Shown: one piece after another, positions 43,082 to 52,587 of the stretch | Position numbering within the stretch: the stretch's first letter is position 1 | Layout of the letters: every line of letters starts with the position of its first letter | Assembly: GCF_006439015.1 (NCBI RefSeq) | Contig: NZ_RCZG01000008.1 | Location: 173,909 to 237,908, forward strand | Reading direction: 5' to 3' | Length of the DNA: 64,000 nt | Origin: Mycolicibacterium hodleri | Lineage (GTDB): Bacteria > Actinomycetota > Actinomycetes > Mycobacteriales > Mycobacteriaceae | Program-made: the position numbers and the translations under genes | The notes under the pieces: generated by a model | Database searches by the model: none | The model's input: the letters and a program-made list of their open reading frames with translations, nothing else | What the model was told of the DNA's origin: nothing

Positions 43082-44857
43082 CTACAGTCCGAGGTCGGCC
43101 TCGAACGCTCCTTCTTCTAGGCGGCGCTTGATGGTGGTCAGGAAGCGCCCGGCATCGGCGCCGTCGATGAGTCGGTGGTCGTAGGTCAGCGGCAGGTAGC
43201 ACACCGACCGGACGCCGATCGACTCATTTCCGTTTTCGTCGACCACCACGCGAGGGCGCTTGACGATGGCACCGGTGCCCAGCATCGCGGCTTGCGGTGG
43301 CACCAGGATCGGGGTGTCGAACAGTGCGCCCTGGCTGCCGATGTTGGTGATCGTGAACGTGCCGCCGGACAGTTCGTCGGGCTTCAGGTTGCCCGACCTG
43401 GCGCGTCCAGCAATGTCCGCGATCGCCCTGGCGAGACCGCCCAGTGACAGATCACCAGCGTTGTGGACGACGGGGGAGAGCAGACCCTGCTCCGTGTCGA
43501 CCGCGAAGCCGAGATGCTCGGCGTCGTAGTAGGTGATCTCCTTGGAGTCCTCGTCGTAGCTCGCGTTCACGTTCGGATGCGCCTTCAGGGCATCGATCAC
43601 CGCCACGGCGAAGAACGGCAGGTACGTGAGGTTGACGCCCTCGCGCTCCTGGAAAGTCGCCTTGGCTCGGGCCCGCAACGCCACGATCTTGGTCAGGTCG
43701 ACTTCGTGAGTCTGCGTCAATTGTGCTGTCGTTTGCAGAGATTCGCGTGTCTTCTTGGCCGTGATCTGACGGATCCGGTTGGCCTTCTGCGTCGTGCCCC
43801 GCAGGTGGGCCAACGCGGGCGCAGGCGAGGGTGCCTTGGAACCTTGGGCAGCTGCGGGAGCCGAGGCCGCCGCCGGTGCCGAGGGGGCGGGCGCCTTCTT
43901 GGCCTCCGCCGCGGCGAGCACGTCCTGCTTGCGAATCCGACCGCCGACGCCGGTGCCCTTGACCGAGGCCAGGTCGACGCCGTTCTCTCCAGCCAACTTG
44001 CGGACCAGCGGCGTCACGTACGGGCTGCCGTCCGACCCGGGTGCTTCCGCGGCGGGGGCCGCCTTGGGCTCTGGCTTCGGTTCGGCCTTCGGTTCTGGCT
44101 TGGGTTCTGGCTTGGGCTCTGGTTTGGGTTCTGGTTTCGGCTCCTCGGCCTTCGCTTCCGGCTCCTGCTTCGGCTCGGGCTCTGGCTCGGGCTCTGGCTC
44201 TGGCTCGGGCTTGGGTTCTGGCTTCGATGACGGGGCGGCGCCCTCGGCGCCTATCTTGGCCAGCTCACCGCCGACGGCAACGGTGTCGTCCTCGTCGGCG
44301 GTAATCGACAGCAGCGTGCCCGCGACCGGTGATGGGATCTCGGTGTCGACCTTGTCGGTGGAGACCTCGACCAGCGGATCCTCGACCTCGACGCTGTCGC
44401 CTACCTTCTTGAGCCACCTCGTGACGGTGCCCTCGGTGACGGACTCGCCAAGTTCAGGCATCACGACCGACGTGGATTCGCCTTCGCCGGAACTCTGTGG
44501 AGAGGCTGCCGGTTCGGGTTCGGACTCTGGCTCGGCTTCTGGCTCTGGCTCCGGCTTTGCTTCTGGTTCGGGCTCGGCCTTCTCCTCGGCTGCGGGGGCG
44601 CTATCACCACCGTCCTCGCCGGCGTCGCCGATCGTGCCCAGGTCGCCACCGACCTCGACGGTGTCGTCCTCGTTCGCGATGATCTTCGTGAGCACGCCCG
44701 CGACGGGCGAGGGGATTTCGGTATCGACCTTGTCGGTGGAGACCTCGAGCAAGGGCTCATCGACCTCGACGGTGTCGCCTTCTTGTTTCAGCCATCGCGT
44801 GACGGTCCCTTCGGTGACGCTCTCACCGAGTGCGGGCATCTGGACGGTGGTGGCCAT
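43082..44857 (-). CDS. dlaT: Dihydrolipoamide acyltransferase (E2) with two lipoyl domains
   Basis: This 591-residue E2 subunit serves the pyruvate dehydrogenase and peroxynitrite reductase complexes in mycobacteria. Two lipoyl domains (about residues 1-80 and 120-200) each carry the lysine in STDKVDTEIPSPVAG. A peripheral-subunit-binding domain (YVTPLVRKLAGENGVDL to GGRIRKQDVLAA) precedes the catalytic domain ending in DHRLIDGADAGRFL. The linkers are long Glu/Pro/Lys repeats, especially at about 215-275. ATG at 44857 begins the first lipoyl domain exactly. The M. tuberculosis homolog has also been called sucB. Confidence 0.95.
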   Translation of the reverse strand: MATTVQMPALGESVTEGTVTRWLKQEGDTVEVDEPLLEVSTDKVDTEIPSPVAGVLTKIIANEDDTVEVGGDLGTIGDAGEDGGDSAPAAEEKAEPEPEAKPEPEPEAEPESEPEPAASPQSSGEGESTSVVMPELGESVTEGTVTRWLKKVGDSVEVEDPLVEVSTDKVDTEIPSPVAGTLLSITADEDDTVAVGGELAKIGAEGAAPSSKPEPKPEPEPEPEPEPEPKQEPEAKAEEPKPEPKPEPKPEPKPEPKAEPKPEPKAAPAAEAPGSDGSPYVTPLVRKLAGENGVDLASVKGTGVGGRIRKQDVLAAAEAKKAPAPSAPAAASAPAAAQGSKAPSPAPALAHLRGTTQKANRIRQITAKKTRESLQTTAQLTQTHEVDLTKIVALRARAKATFQEREGVNLTYLPFFAVAVIDALKAHPNVNASYDEDSKEITYYDAEHLGFAVDTEQGLLSPVVHNAGDLSLGGLARAIADIAGRARSGNLKPDELSGGTFTITNIGSQGALFDTPILVPPQAAMLGTGAIVKRPRVVVDENGNESIGVRSVCYLPLTYDHRLIDGADAGRFLTTIKRRLEEGAFEADLGL

Positions 44858-45043
44858 TGGCTGTGACTCCTCGAACGGTCGCTCGGCATGGGTCGAAAAT
44901 GCTCGTCCCCATCCTGTCACGTCCGCGCCGGTCAGTCGTGGCAGACCTGTCGACTTCATCTTCGGCGCCGTGAAGTCCTCTGGCACCATTGATTGGGAGT
45001 GCCGCCGACAAGCCTTGTCGGCGACGACGGAAAAGGAGTTGAG

Positions 45044-45400
45044 TTGGGACTGTTCGACGCGTTTCGTCGCCGCGGTTCCAAGCCCGCCTCCGACGGACGC
45101 AAACCCGCCCCCGATTTGAACTACCTCCGCCAGTGGGTTGCCGACCACCATGGCGTTGAGGCGTTCATCGAGCCGAAGACCACCGTCACCGAAGTCACCG
45201 TGGTGCTCGTGGCCGCGGACGGCGAGTGGACGAGGCGACGCGCCGGCGGCGACAAAGGCGCGCGCCGGCTCAGCGACAAACTCAAGATCCCCGTCTACGA
45301 CGTGCAGAAGATCGGCTACCCACAGCGAATGCGCGACTTCGACGCGCGCCGGCGCATCGAACGCAAGCGCGAGCTCAGGCGGGAACTCGAAGATGACTGA
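45044..45400 (+). CDS. Conserved small protein of unknown function
   Basis: TTG at 45044 is chosen because AAGGAG (45033-45038) lies five bases upstream and the product then begins MGLFDAFRRRG. The 118-residue protein has a central beta-rich segment (TTVTEVTVVLVAADGEWTRR) and a very basic, helical C-terminus (RMRDFDARRRIERKRELRRE). It diverges from dlaT. I do not recognise a family with confidence. Composition and codon use look native. Confidence 0.75.
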   Translation: MGLFDAFRRRGSKPASDGRKPAPDLNYLRQWVADHHGVEAFIEPKTTVTEVTVVLVAADGEWTRRRAGGDKGARRLSDKLKIPVYDVQKIGYPQRMRDFDARRRIERKRELRRELEDD

Positions 45401-45604
45401 TGATGATGGAGGGGTAAGTCCCCTTGGGTGGTATGAATTCGGTGAACTTGGACGTGCCCTCCCCGACGTGTCATCACCCCGGTTTCAATCCTGAGTCGTG
45501 TTGCGAGGGCATTGCCTCCGGCCACGGTCCATTCCAGGAATTGATCTTTCAGGGGGCCGTGTCGCGTGCGCGGCTGGTCGCGGGCGTCCAGGTTGCGGGC
45601 GTGT

Positions 45605-47800
45605 TCACCCTCGATTCCGTCTCACTGCCACAACAGTGACGTCGTCGGGCATTGTCAGTGCGCCAGCGAGATTCATGACGGATTCGACAAGGGACTGGGG
45701 CGAGGGGGCCTGTCGAGCAAGAGCGACGATAGCCTCGATCGCATCGAGGCTATCGTCATACAAGTCGAGCACCCCATCGCTGAACGAAACCAGCATGTCG
45801 CCCGGATCCAGCACCTCAAATTGCCGGGAGAAGCCGCCGCCTAACGCGAGGCCGATCGGATAGTCCCCGCCCGAAAGCCGAACTGAACTGCCATCCCGGC
45901 GCAGAATAATCGTTAGCCCGTGACCGGCGTCAATGTAGGAAACTTCCCCGGTGGCGGAAGTAAGGAGTGCGTGGAACAAGGTGGCGAAGGAGGACACCTC
46001 CGCAAGATCGGCGTTCAGCATGGATGAAGCGTGAGCCACGGCAATGCTCGGGTCGCGATTATTGCGGTCCACACGCATTAACGTGCGTACCGCGGCGGCG
46101 ATCATGGCCGCACCAACGCCTTTACCCATGACATCACCGAGAGTGATCGCGAGACCATCCTCTGTTGAATACCAGTCGTAAAAGTCTCCACCGACCGTCC
46201 TGGCCGGCATGCACGCTCCGGCGACGTCGTAGCCCACCGATGGCGCAGTCTCTTTCGGGTGCAAAGCTCGCTGCACTTCACGGCCACGATTTAGGTCCGA
46301 CGTGGCGGCCTGCTGCGCGCGAACACCGTCAATATCACGAATGAGTTCGCCGATCTGAGCGATGTCATCTGGCAACCACGGCGTTGACCGCCCGGTGACG
46401 GACTGCCGCCACATGGCGAACGAATTGCGTGGGGAGAACGGGTCATCCCGATTTTGCAGCGTTTGATCCCCGATCCAGTCGATCGTCTGAAGGACTTCTC
46501 CGCGAAACCATGCCAGGAAATCGCCGCGGGGACCGCACTGCCAGAGCACCATTCCAGCAGCTGAGGGAACAAGCTCGGCCAGATCCGCACGCTCTGACCC
46601 AAGTGCATCCGAGCAGATATGCACGGGTTCGTCGGCATTGACGACCCAGCGGGCAAGCTCAAGAGCTTGCGCAGCGGATAGCGTGACCCCGACTGACATC
46701 ATTCTTCCGCCGATTCGTGCGATGGCACCATCGGCTTGCACGAGATCGACGAGAGTGACATTGCCGGAACATAGCCCGGAGGGTATGTCGCCGTTCCCGA
46801 GCATCTGCTGGACGAGCTCGGAGCGGACGAGTTGATACTCAATCTGTCGCTCATGATGTTGACGCTGGGCTAGGGCGCCGAGTTGAAGGGTCATCTGTTG
46901 AGCAAGAATTTCGCAGGCCTGCCGGTGAACGTATGAAACGACACGTGGCTCCTGCGCGCTGCACGTGATCATGCCGATCAGCTCCCCCTCCTGAAGGAGG
47001 GAAAGAGAGATCGTTGCCGCGGTTCCCATGTTGCGCATGTAGCGGAGATGGTGAGGCGAGACACTGCGCAACTCGGCCCGGCTGAGGTCCAACGGCTCAC
47101 CCGTCGCGGGGTTATGCGCAGGGATGAGCGGAACAGGCTCGTAATCGCTCGAGGCAATCAACTGGGATGCCTTCTTTAGATAGAGGCTTCGCGCTTGGAC
47201 CGGAATGTCGGACGCGGGAAAGTGTTGGTGAAGGTAAGGCTCCAACTCGGGAACACGATCCTCCGCAACGACCTCACCGTGACCGTCCGGATAAAAGTGA
47301 TAAACCACCACACGGTCGAAACGAACGAGCGCCCGGATCTCTCGCGCCGCGCACTCTCGCAAGGTCTCCATTGTGCGCATTGCCGAAACGCGCCTGAGAG
47401 CCGCGTTCAACGCGGGAAGAAGATGCGCGTCCGTTGTGGATACAGCCTCGAACTCCACGATGATCATCGACGCGGATCGGTGGACGATCACATCGAAGAG
47501 ATTGCCACCGACCTCGGCAAGATGTGGATTCGCCAAGCGATCGTCCTCGCGGCCAAGGACGTTCCTCAGCCATTGTTCGCCAAGCAGCAGCTGCACCGAA
47601 CGCCCCAGCAGCTCGGACGGCTCAACCCCGAGCATCGCCGCTGAGTTTGCACTTACCTGACGAATCTCGAAAGAGCTTGCATCGACGGCAATAAGGGCAC
47701 CGTGCGGTTGGATGGAACCCGGAAGATGAATCTGTTCGATCGCGCACTCGTCGAGCCGGGCCTGCTCATCCGTCGAAATCTGCACGGTGCTTTCCGTCAT
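45605..47800 (-). CDS. Bacteriophytochrome fused to a SpoIIE/RsbU-type PP2C phosphatase
   Basis: This 731-residue photoreceptor-like protein has a PAS domain (1-120) with Cys19 in LDECAIEQIHLPGSIQPHG, the biliverdin-attachment position of bacteriophytochromes. The GAF domain (about 130-310) carries HFPASDIPVQAR and SPHHLRYMRNMG. The PHY domain (about 320-490) has the tongue motif PRNSF at 457-461. The output domain (about 510-731) is a SpoIIE phosphatase with GGDFYDWY, GDVMGKG and a C-terminal MPDDVTVVAV metal site. Such outputs dephosphorylate anti-anti-sigma factors. No heme oxygenase or anti-sigma genes are in the window. A/T-ending codons are visibly commoner than in neighbouring genes. 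Confidence 0.93.
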   Translation of the reverse strand: MTESTVQISTDEQARLDECAIEQIHLPGSIQPHGALIAVDASSFEIRQVSANSAAMLGVEPSELLGRSVQLLLGEQWLRNVLGREDDRLANPHLAEVGGNLFDVIVHRSASMIIVEFEAVSTTDAHLLPALNAALRRVSAMRTMETLRECAAREIRALVRFDRVVVYHFYPDGHGEVVAEDRVPELEPYLHQHFPASDIPVQARSLYLKKASQLIASSDYEPVPLIPAHNPATGEPLDLSRAELRSVSPHHLRYMRNMGTAATISLSLLQEGELIGMITCSAQEPRVVSYVHRQACEILAQQMTLQLGALAQRQHHERQIEYQLVRSELVQQMLGNGDIPSGLCSGNVTLVDLVQADGAIARIGGRMMSVGVTLSAAQALELARWVVNADEPVHICSDALGSERADLAELVPSAAGMVLWQCGPRGDFLAWFRGEVLQTIDWIGDQTLQNRDDPFSPRNSFAMWRQSVTGRSTPWLPDDIAQIGELIRDIDGVRAQQAATSDLNRGREVQRALHPKETAPSVGYDVAGACMPARTVGGDFYDWYSTEDGLAITLGDVMGKGVGAAMIAAAVRTLMRVDRNNRDPSIAVAHASSMLNADLAEVSSFATLFHALLTSATGEVSYIDAGHGLTIILRRDGSSVRLSGGDYPIGLALGGGFSRQFEVLDPGDMLVSFSDGVLDLYDDSLDAIEAIVALARQAPSPQSLVESVMNLAGALTMPDDVTVVAVRRNRG

Positions 47801-48043
47801 GGGATTCTATTCCGCTCTTTTGCGGAGCCTAACTGATCGCTGGGGTCCGTGATCCGCTCTGGGTTTTGTTGGAGCTGCTCGACCTGGATCGGGTCCTCGA
47901 TGTCAACCTCGGTGGCGTGAACCCCTGCCGGTCATTCGCCAAGCAGCTCGTCGAGCGCGTCACATGTTCTCCGACATTCTGCGAACAGAACTCGACGCAT
48001 CGGACTGACGACCGTCGACCCCGGGCGTTCGGGACGCGGAGGC

Positions 48044-49555
48044 CTAACCCTTTTCTGCGATGTCCTCGAGTACCGCGAACATGGTGCGCGTCGGCACACC
48101 GGTGCCGCCCTTGCCGGTGTAACCCCACGGCGCACCGGTGTTGTACGCCGGTGCGGCCACGTCGATGTGGGCCCACTGCACACCCTCGGCGACGAACTCG
48201 CGAAGGTATACACCCGCCACCAGCATGCCCGCATAGCGGGAGCCGCTGACGTTCGCCAGATCGGCGACCGTCGACTTCAGATCGTCCTTCAATTCTTCCG
48301 GGAGCGGCATCGCCCAGCCGTTCTCGCCGATCGACTGGGACAGCGTGGCCACGCGGTCGCGGAATTCGTCGTTGCCCATCACGCCGGGAGTGCGGGAGCC
48401 GAGCGCCACCGTCTGCGCGCCGGTCAGCGTCGAGGTCTCGATGAGGTAGTCGGGCTCGTCCTCGCAGGCTCGCACGATCGCGTCGGCCAGGATCAGCCGA
48501 CCCTCGGCGTCGGTGTTGAGCACCTCGACGGTGATGCCGCCGTACTGGGTGAGCACGTCGCCCGGTCGCTGGGCGCTGGACGACGGCATGTTCTCGGCCA
48601 TCGGAACCGTCGCGACCACGTCGATCGGAAGTTGCTGCTTGGCGGCCAGGACCACGGTGGCGATGACGGCGGCGGCGCCGCCCATGTCGGAGGTCATGTG
48701 GTGCATGTTGGCGGCGGGCTTGATCGAGATGCCGCCGGTATCGAACGTGACGCCCTTGCCGACGAGGGCCACCTTCTTGGCCTTCCTGCCCTTGCCGCCC
48801 TTGTGGGTGAGGCGGACCAGTCGCGGCTGGCGTTCCGAGCCCTTGCCGACGCCGACGATCCCGCCGTAGCCCCCCTTGACGAGCGCCTTTTCGTCGAGCA
48901 CCTCGACCTGTAGGCCTACCGACTCGCCGAGAGCCCTTGCCCGCTTGGCGAATTCGTCGGGGTACAGATGGCTCGGCGGTGTGTTGATGAAGTCGCGTGC
49001 CGTCGCGACCGCCGTGGCGACGTTGGTGCCGCGAGCGGCATCGGCCTTCGCGTTCTTCGCCGTCGACAACACCGTGACCTTGGCCAGTCGGGGTTCCTTC
49101 GGCGCCGTCTTGGCGCTGCGGAACTCACTGAACCGGTAGGAACCGAGGATCAGCCCCTCGACCGTTGCCTCCACGTCCAGCTCCGAGAGCGTGGTCACGA
49201 CGTTCTCGGTGCCGTTCAGCGACCTCGCCGCCACCCCGGCCGCTCGTCGGATCGCGTCGCCGGGCCATTCGTCACGGGACTTGCCGAGTCCTACCGCCAG
49301 CACGCTCGCCACCGGGAGCGACGGGGCCAGTACCCGTGTCGTCTGGTCCGTGCCGCCCTTCGCGCCGAGCGCCCTGAGCGCCACCTCGATCTCGCCGACC
49401 GCCTCGGCGTCGAGGAAGGGGTTGGTCACGACGGTTGCCTGGTCGTCGTCACCGGTGACGACGGGGATGATCAACACCGCCGAGCCGATGCCACGCTTGG
49501 GCAGGGTCGCTGAGACGGTGACGGTGGGGGATTGGTAGCCGGGTGCGGTGCTCAC
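48044..49555 (-). CDS. pepB: Leucyl aminopeptidase (M17)
   Basis: This 503-residue cytosolic aminopeptidase has the M17 signature NTDAEGRL and metal/active-site blocks KGVTFDTGGISIKP and MTSDMGGAAAV. The N-terminal regulatory domain is intact. It matches M. tuberculosis Rv2213 and diverges from gcvT. The 243 bases between its stop and the phytochrome start contain no convincing gene. Confidence 0.95.
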   Translation of the reverse strand: MSTAPGYQSPTVTVSATLPKRGIGSAVLIIPVVTGDDDQATVVTNPFLDAEAVGEIEVALRALGAKGGTDQTTRVLAPSLPVASVLAVGLGKSRDEWPGDAIRRAAGVAARSLNGTENVVTTLSELDVEATVEGLILGSYRFSEFRSAKTAPKEPRLAKVTVLSTAKNAKADAARGTNVATAVATARDFINTPPSHLYPDEFAKRARALGESVGLQVEVLDEKALVKGGYGGIVGVGKGSERQPRLVRLTHKGGKGRKAKKVALVGKGVTFDTGGISIKPAANMHHMTSDMGGAAAVIATVVLAAKQQLPIDVVATVPMAENMPSSSAQRPGDVLTQYGGITVEVLNTDAEGRLILADAIVRACEDEPDYLIETSTLTGAQTVALGSRTPGVMGNDEFRDRVATLSQSIGENGWAMPLPEELKDDLKSTVADLANVSGSRYAGMLVAGVYLREFVAEGVQWAHIDVAAPAYNTGAPWGYTGKGGTGVPTRTMFAVLEDIAEKG

Positions 49556-49594
49556 GAGAGTTCAGCGTAGCGGTGGCCCGTAATGTGGTTCGGC

Positions 49595-50728
49595 GTGAGT
49601 GACAACCTGTTGAAGGGCCCGCTGGAGGATCGCCACCGCGAACTGGGGGCGACGTTCGCCGAATTCGGCGGCTGGCTGATGCCGGTGTCCTACGGCGGCA
49701 CCGTCGGTGAGCACAACGCCACCCGCAACGCCGTCGGACTCTTCGATGTCAGCCACCTCGGCAAGGCGTTGGTGGTCGGGCCGGGCGCCGCCGAGTACAT
49801 CAACGCGGCGCTGACCAACGATCTGCGACGCATCATGCCCGGCAAGGCGCAATACACGTTGTGCTGCAACGACTCCGGTGGTGTGATCGACGACCTGATC
49901 GCCTACTACGTGTCCGACGACGAGGTGTTCCTGGTACCGAACGCCGCCAACACGGCCGCCGTGGTCGCCGCCCTGAAGACGAAGGCACCCGCCGGGTTGA
50001 CCATCACCGACGAACACCGCTCCTACGCTGTCCTCGCGGTGCAGGGACCGAAGTCGGCGGAGGTGCTCGGTGCACTGGGACTGCCGACCGACATGGACTA
50101 CATGGGCTACGCCGACGCTCAGTATGGCGGCGTCTCGGAGGGCAAGAGCGCAGCGACCGGGGAATCGTTCACGGTCCGGGTGTGCCGGACCGGCTACACC
50201 GGCGAGCACGGCTATGAACTGCTTCCCGAGTGGGACCGCGCCGCCGTCGTGTTCGACGCACTGGTCGAGGCGGTCACGGCGGCCGGTGGCGAACCCGCGG
50301 GACTCGGCGCCCGCGACACGCTGCGCACCGAGATGGGCTACCCGCTGCACGGGCACGAACTGTCGCTGGACATTTCCCCGCTACAGGCTCGATGCGGCTG
50401 GGCGATCGGCTGGAAGAAGGACGCGTTCTGGGGCCGCGACGCCCTGCTCGCAGAGAAGAAGGCCGGGCCCCGACGTGTGCTCCGCGGGCTCAAGGCAGTG
50501 GGCCGCGGGGTTCTGCGCGCGGACATGACGGTGCTCGACGGTGACCAGCCCGTCGGTGTCACCACTTCGGGAACCTTCTCTCCCACATTGAAACTCGGCA
50601 TCGCGCTGGCGCTCATCGACTCCGATGCCGGGATCACCGACGGCCGGCGGGTCGCGGTCGACGTCAGGGGCCGTTCGCTGGAGTGTGAGGTGGTGGCGCC
50701 GCCCTTCGTGGAGGCGAAAACTCGGTAG
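49595..50728 (+). CDS. gcvT: Glycine cleavage system T protein (aminomethyltransferase)
   Basis: This 377-residue T protein takes the aminomethyl group from the H protein and makes methylene-tetrahydrofolate. Signatures: EFGGWLMPVSYGG, GLFDVSHLGK and GLGARDTLRTEMGYPLHGHEL, which holds the catalytic Asp. GTG at 49595 begins the family-typical N-terminus. TAATGT (49581-49586) upstream could be a -10 for a nearly leaderless message. The other gcv genes are not in the window. Confidence 0.95.
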   Translation: MSDNLLKGPLEDRHRELGATFAEFGGWLMPVSYGGTVGEHNATRNAVGLFDVSHLGKALVVGPGAAEYINAALTNDLRRIMPGKAQYTLCCNDSGGVIDDLIAYYVSDDEVFLVPNAANTAAVVAALKTKAPAGLTITDEHRSYAVLAVQGPKSAEVLGALGLPTDMDYMGYADAQYGGVSEGKSAATGESFTVRVCRTGYTGEHGYELLPEWDRAAVVFDALVEAVTAAGGEPAGLGARDTLRTEMGYPLHGHELSLDISPLQARCGWAIGWKKDAFWGRDALLAEKKAGPRRVLRGLKAVGRGVLRADMTVLDGDQPVGVTTSGTFSPTLKLGIALALIDSDAGITDGRRVAVDVRGRSLECEVVAPPFVEAKTR

Positions 50729-50736
50729 TCACGGGT

Positions 50737-50750
50737 TATAAGATGGCCAC
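50737..50750 (+). promoter_or_regulatory. ilvE promoter -10, leaderless
   Basis: TATAAG (50737-50742), or the overlapping TANNNT hexamer TAAGAT (50739-50744), lies six to eight bases before the ilvE ATG at 50751. There is no ribosome-binding site. The gap to the gcvT stop is only 22 bases. Confidence 0.5.
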
Positions 50751-51857
50751 ATGACTGAAGGCCGCCTCGAGTTCACGCTTGCCCGCAATGCGAACCCGGC
50801 AAGCGACGAGGTACGTGCCGGAATTCTGGCCGATCCCGGATTCGGTCGCTTCCACACAGACCACATGGTGTCCATCGACTACAGCGAGGGCCGCGGCTGG
50901 CACGACGCCTCGGTGCTGCCCTACGGCCCGATTCAGCTCGACCCGTCCGCCGTCGTTCTCCATTACGCCCAGGAGGTCTTCGAGGGCCTCAAGGCGTACC
51001 GCTGGGTCGACGGTTCGATCGTGTCGTTCCGCCCGGAGGCCAACGCCGAGCGGTTGCGTACCTCGTCGCGTCGGATGGCCATTCCCGAGCTACCCGACGA
51101 GGTGTTCCTGGAGTCGCTGCGTCAGCTAATCGGCGTCGACGGCGACTGGGTGCCCGCCGCGGGCGGTGAACAGTCGCTGTACCTGCGTCCCTTCGTCTTC
51201 GCCACCGAGCCGGGTCTGGGAGTGCGGCCTGCCGTCGAGTACCGGTACATGGTGATCGGATCGCCCGCGGGGGCGTACTTCAAGGGCGGCATCAAGCCGG
51301 TGTCGGTGTGGCTGTCGACCGAGTACGTGCGGGCCAGCCCCGGCGGCACCGGCGCGGCCAAGACCGGCGGCAACTATGCGGCGTCGCTGCTCGCGCAGGC
51401 GGAGGCGGCGGAGCACGGGTGCGACCAGGTCGTGTGGCTCGACGCCATCGAGCGCCGCTACGTCGAGGAGATGGGCGGCATGAACCTGTTCTTCGTCTTC
51501 GGCAGCGGTGGCACGGCGCGCCTGGTGACGCCGGAGCTGAACGGCTCCCTGTTGCCAGGCATCACGCGGAAGTCGTTGCTGCAGTTGGCAACCGACGCGG
51601 GTTACTCTGTCGAGGAACGCAAGATCGACGTCGACGAGTGGCAGAAGAAGGCCGCCGCGGGCGAAATCACCGAGGTCTTCGCCTGCGGTACCGCGGCAGT
51701 GATCACCCCGGTTTCGCACGTGAAGTCCGGAGACGGTGAGTTCACCATCGCCGACGGCGAACCGGGTGAGGTCACGATGGCGCTGCGCGACACCCTGACC
51801 GGCATCCAGCGGGGCAAATTCGCCGACACGCACGACTGGATGACCCGACTCGGCTGA
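50751..51857 (+). CDS. ilvE: Branched-chain amino-acid aminotransferase
   Basis: This 368-residue fold-type IV PLP enzyme carries out the last step of Leu/Ile/Val synthesis. The Schiff-base lysine is Lys204 in GTGAAKTGGNYAAS, identical in number to the M. tuberculosis enzyme. Other blocks are HYAQEVFEGLKAYRW, YLRPFVFATE and EEMGGMNLFFVF. It follows gcvT as in M. tuberculosis (Rv2211c-Rv2210c) and converges on cobS. Confidence 0.96.
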   Translation: MTEGRLEFTLARNANPASDEVRAGILADPGFGRFHTDHMVSIDYSEGRGWHDASVLPYGPIQLDPSAVVLHYAQEVFEGLKAYRWVDGSIVSFRPEANAERLRTSSRRMAIPELPDEVFLESLRQLIGVDGDWVPAAGGEQSLYLRPFVFATEPGLGVRPAVEYRYMVIGSPAGAYFKGGIKPVSVWLSTEYVRASPGGTGAAKTGGNYAASLLAQAEAAEHGCDQVVWLDAIERRYVEEMGGMNLFFVFGSGGTARLVTPELNGSLLPGITRKSLLQLATDAGYSVEERKIDVDEWQKKAAAGEITEVFACGTAAVITPVSHVKSGDGEFTIADGEPGEVTMALRDTLTGIQRGKFADTHDWMTRLG

Positions 51858-51861
51858 CTCC

Positions 51862-52587
51862 TCAGCCGACCGCCAGCCCCAGGGCCGTGATCGTCGTCGT
51901 CAGTTCGACGCAGGCCCCGAGCACGTCACCGGTAATGCCACCGAACCGGCGCACGCAGTGGGCCACCAGGACCACGGAGATCGCGAGCGCCACCGCCACC
52001 GCCACCGGTCCTTGCCACGCCCGGCCGGTCGCCGTCACCGCACCCGCCACGACGGCGATCGCCCAGATCGCCGCCACCCAGCGCGGCTGGGTGCCTGCCA
52101 CCAGCGATGCCAGCGTGCTGCCAGGTGCTGCAGGTACGGACCGGCGACAGGCCACGACGACTGCGACCCGACCCGCCGCCACCGCAATGATGATCGCCAC
52201 CGGCTCGAGCATGGTGAAGGTCAGCCCTTGGACCACGACCGCCACTACGATCGCCGCCACGCCGAAGGGACCGGCAGGACCGTCGCGCATGACCGCCAGC
52301 GCCCGCTCCGGAGGCCCGTAGCAGCCGAGTCCGTCGACCGTGTCGGCGAAGCCGTCGACGTGCAGCCCGCGAGTCGCCAACAGCAGGACGACGACCACCG
52401 CCATCCCCGACAGTGGATTGCCGTCGCCGAACGCCTGTGCCGCCACCCAGGCCGCTGCTGCTGCCGCAGCGCCGAGCGCGACGCCGACCACCGGCAGCGC
52501 GGTCAGGGCGCCACGGCCGAAGGGGTGTCCAGTGCGCACCGGAAGCACCGTTGCAAAGGCGAACGCCGATGCGAGAGAACCGATCAC
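51862..52587 (-). CDS. cobS: Adenosylcobinamide-GDP ribazoletransferase (cobalamin synthase)
   Basis: This 241-residue polytopic membrane enzyme joins adenosylcobinamide-GDP to alpha-ribazole. Signatures: LLLATRGLHVDGFADTVDGLG with the Asp-rich catalytic region, MRDGPAGPFG and RRFGGITGDVLGAC. The GTG start overlaps the cobT stop (GTGA), and the cobT end carries the repeat expansion. It is the last gene of DUF3043-cobU-cobT-cobS. Confidence 0.94.
   Translation of the reverse strand: MIGSLASAFAFATVLPVRTGHPFGRGALTALPVVGVALGAAAAAAAWVAAQAFGDGNPLSGMAVVVVLLLATRGLHVDGFADTVDGLGCYGPPERALAVMRDGPAGPFGVAAIVVAVVVQGLTFTMLEPVAIIIAVAAGRVAVVVACRRSVPAAPGSTLASLVAGTQPRWVAAIWAIAVVAGAVTATGRAWQGPVAVAVALAISVVLVAHCVRRFGGITGDVLGACVELTTTITALGLAVG

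Noticed and set aside
43779..45119. 446-residue Ser/Gly-rich plus-strand protein
   Set aside because: It is a shadow of the dlaT Glu/Pro repeats on the opposite strand.
45424..45639. 71-residue protein between the small conserved gene and the phytochrome gene
   Set aside because: No ribosome-binding site or recognisable features, and it runs into the 3' end of the phytochrome gene.
47801..48043. Gene remnant between phytochrome and pepB
   Set aside because: Short frames exist on both strands but none has a start signal or recognisable sequence.
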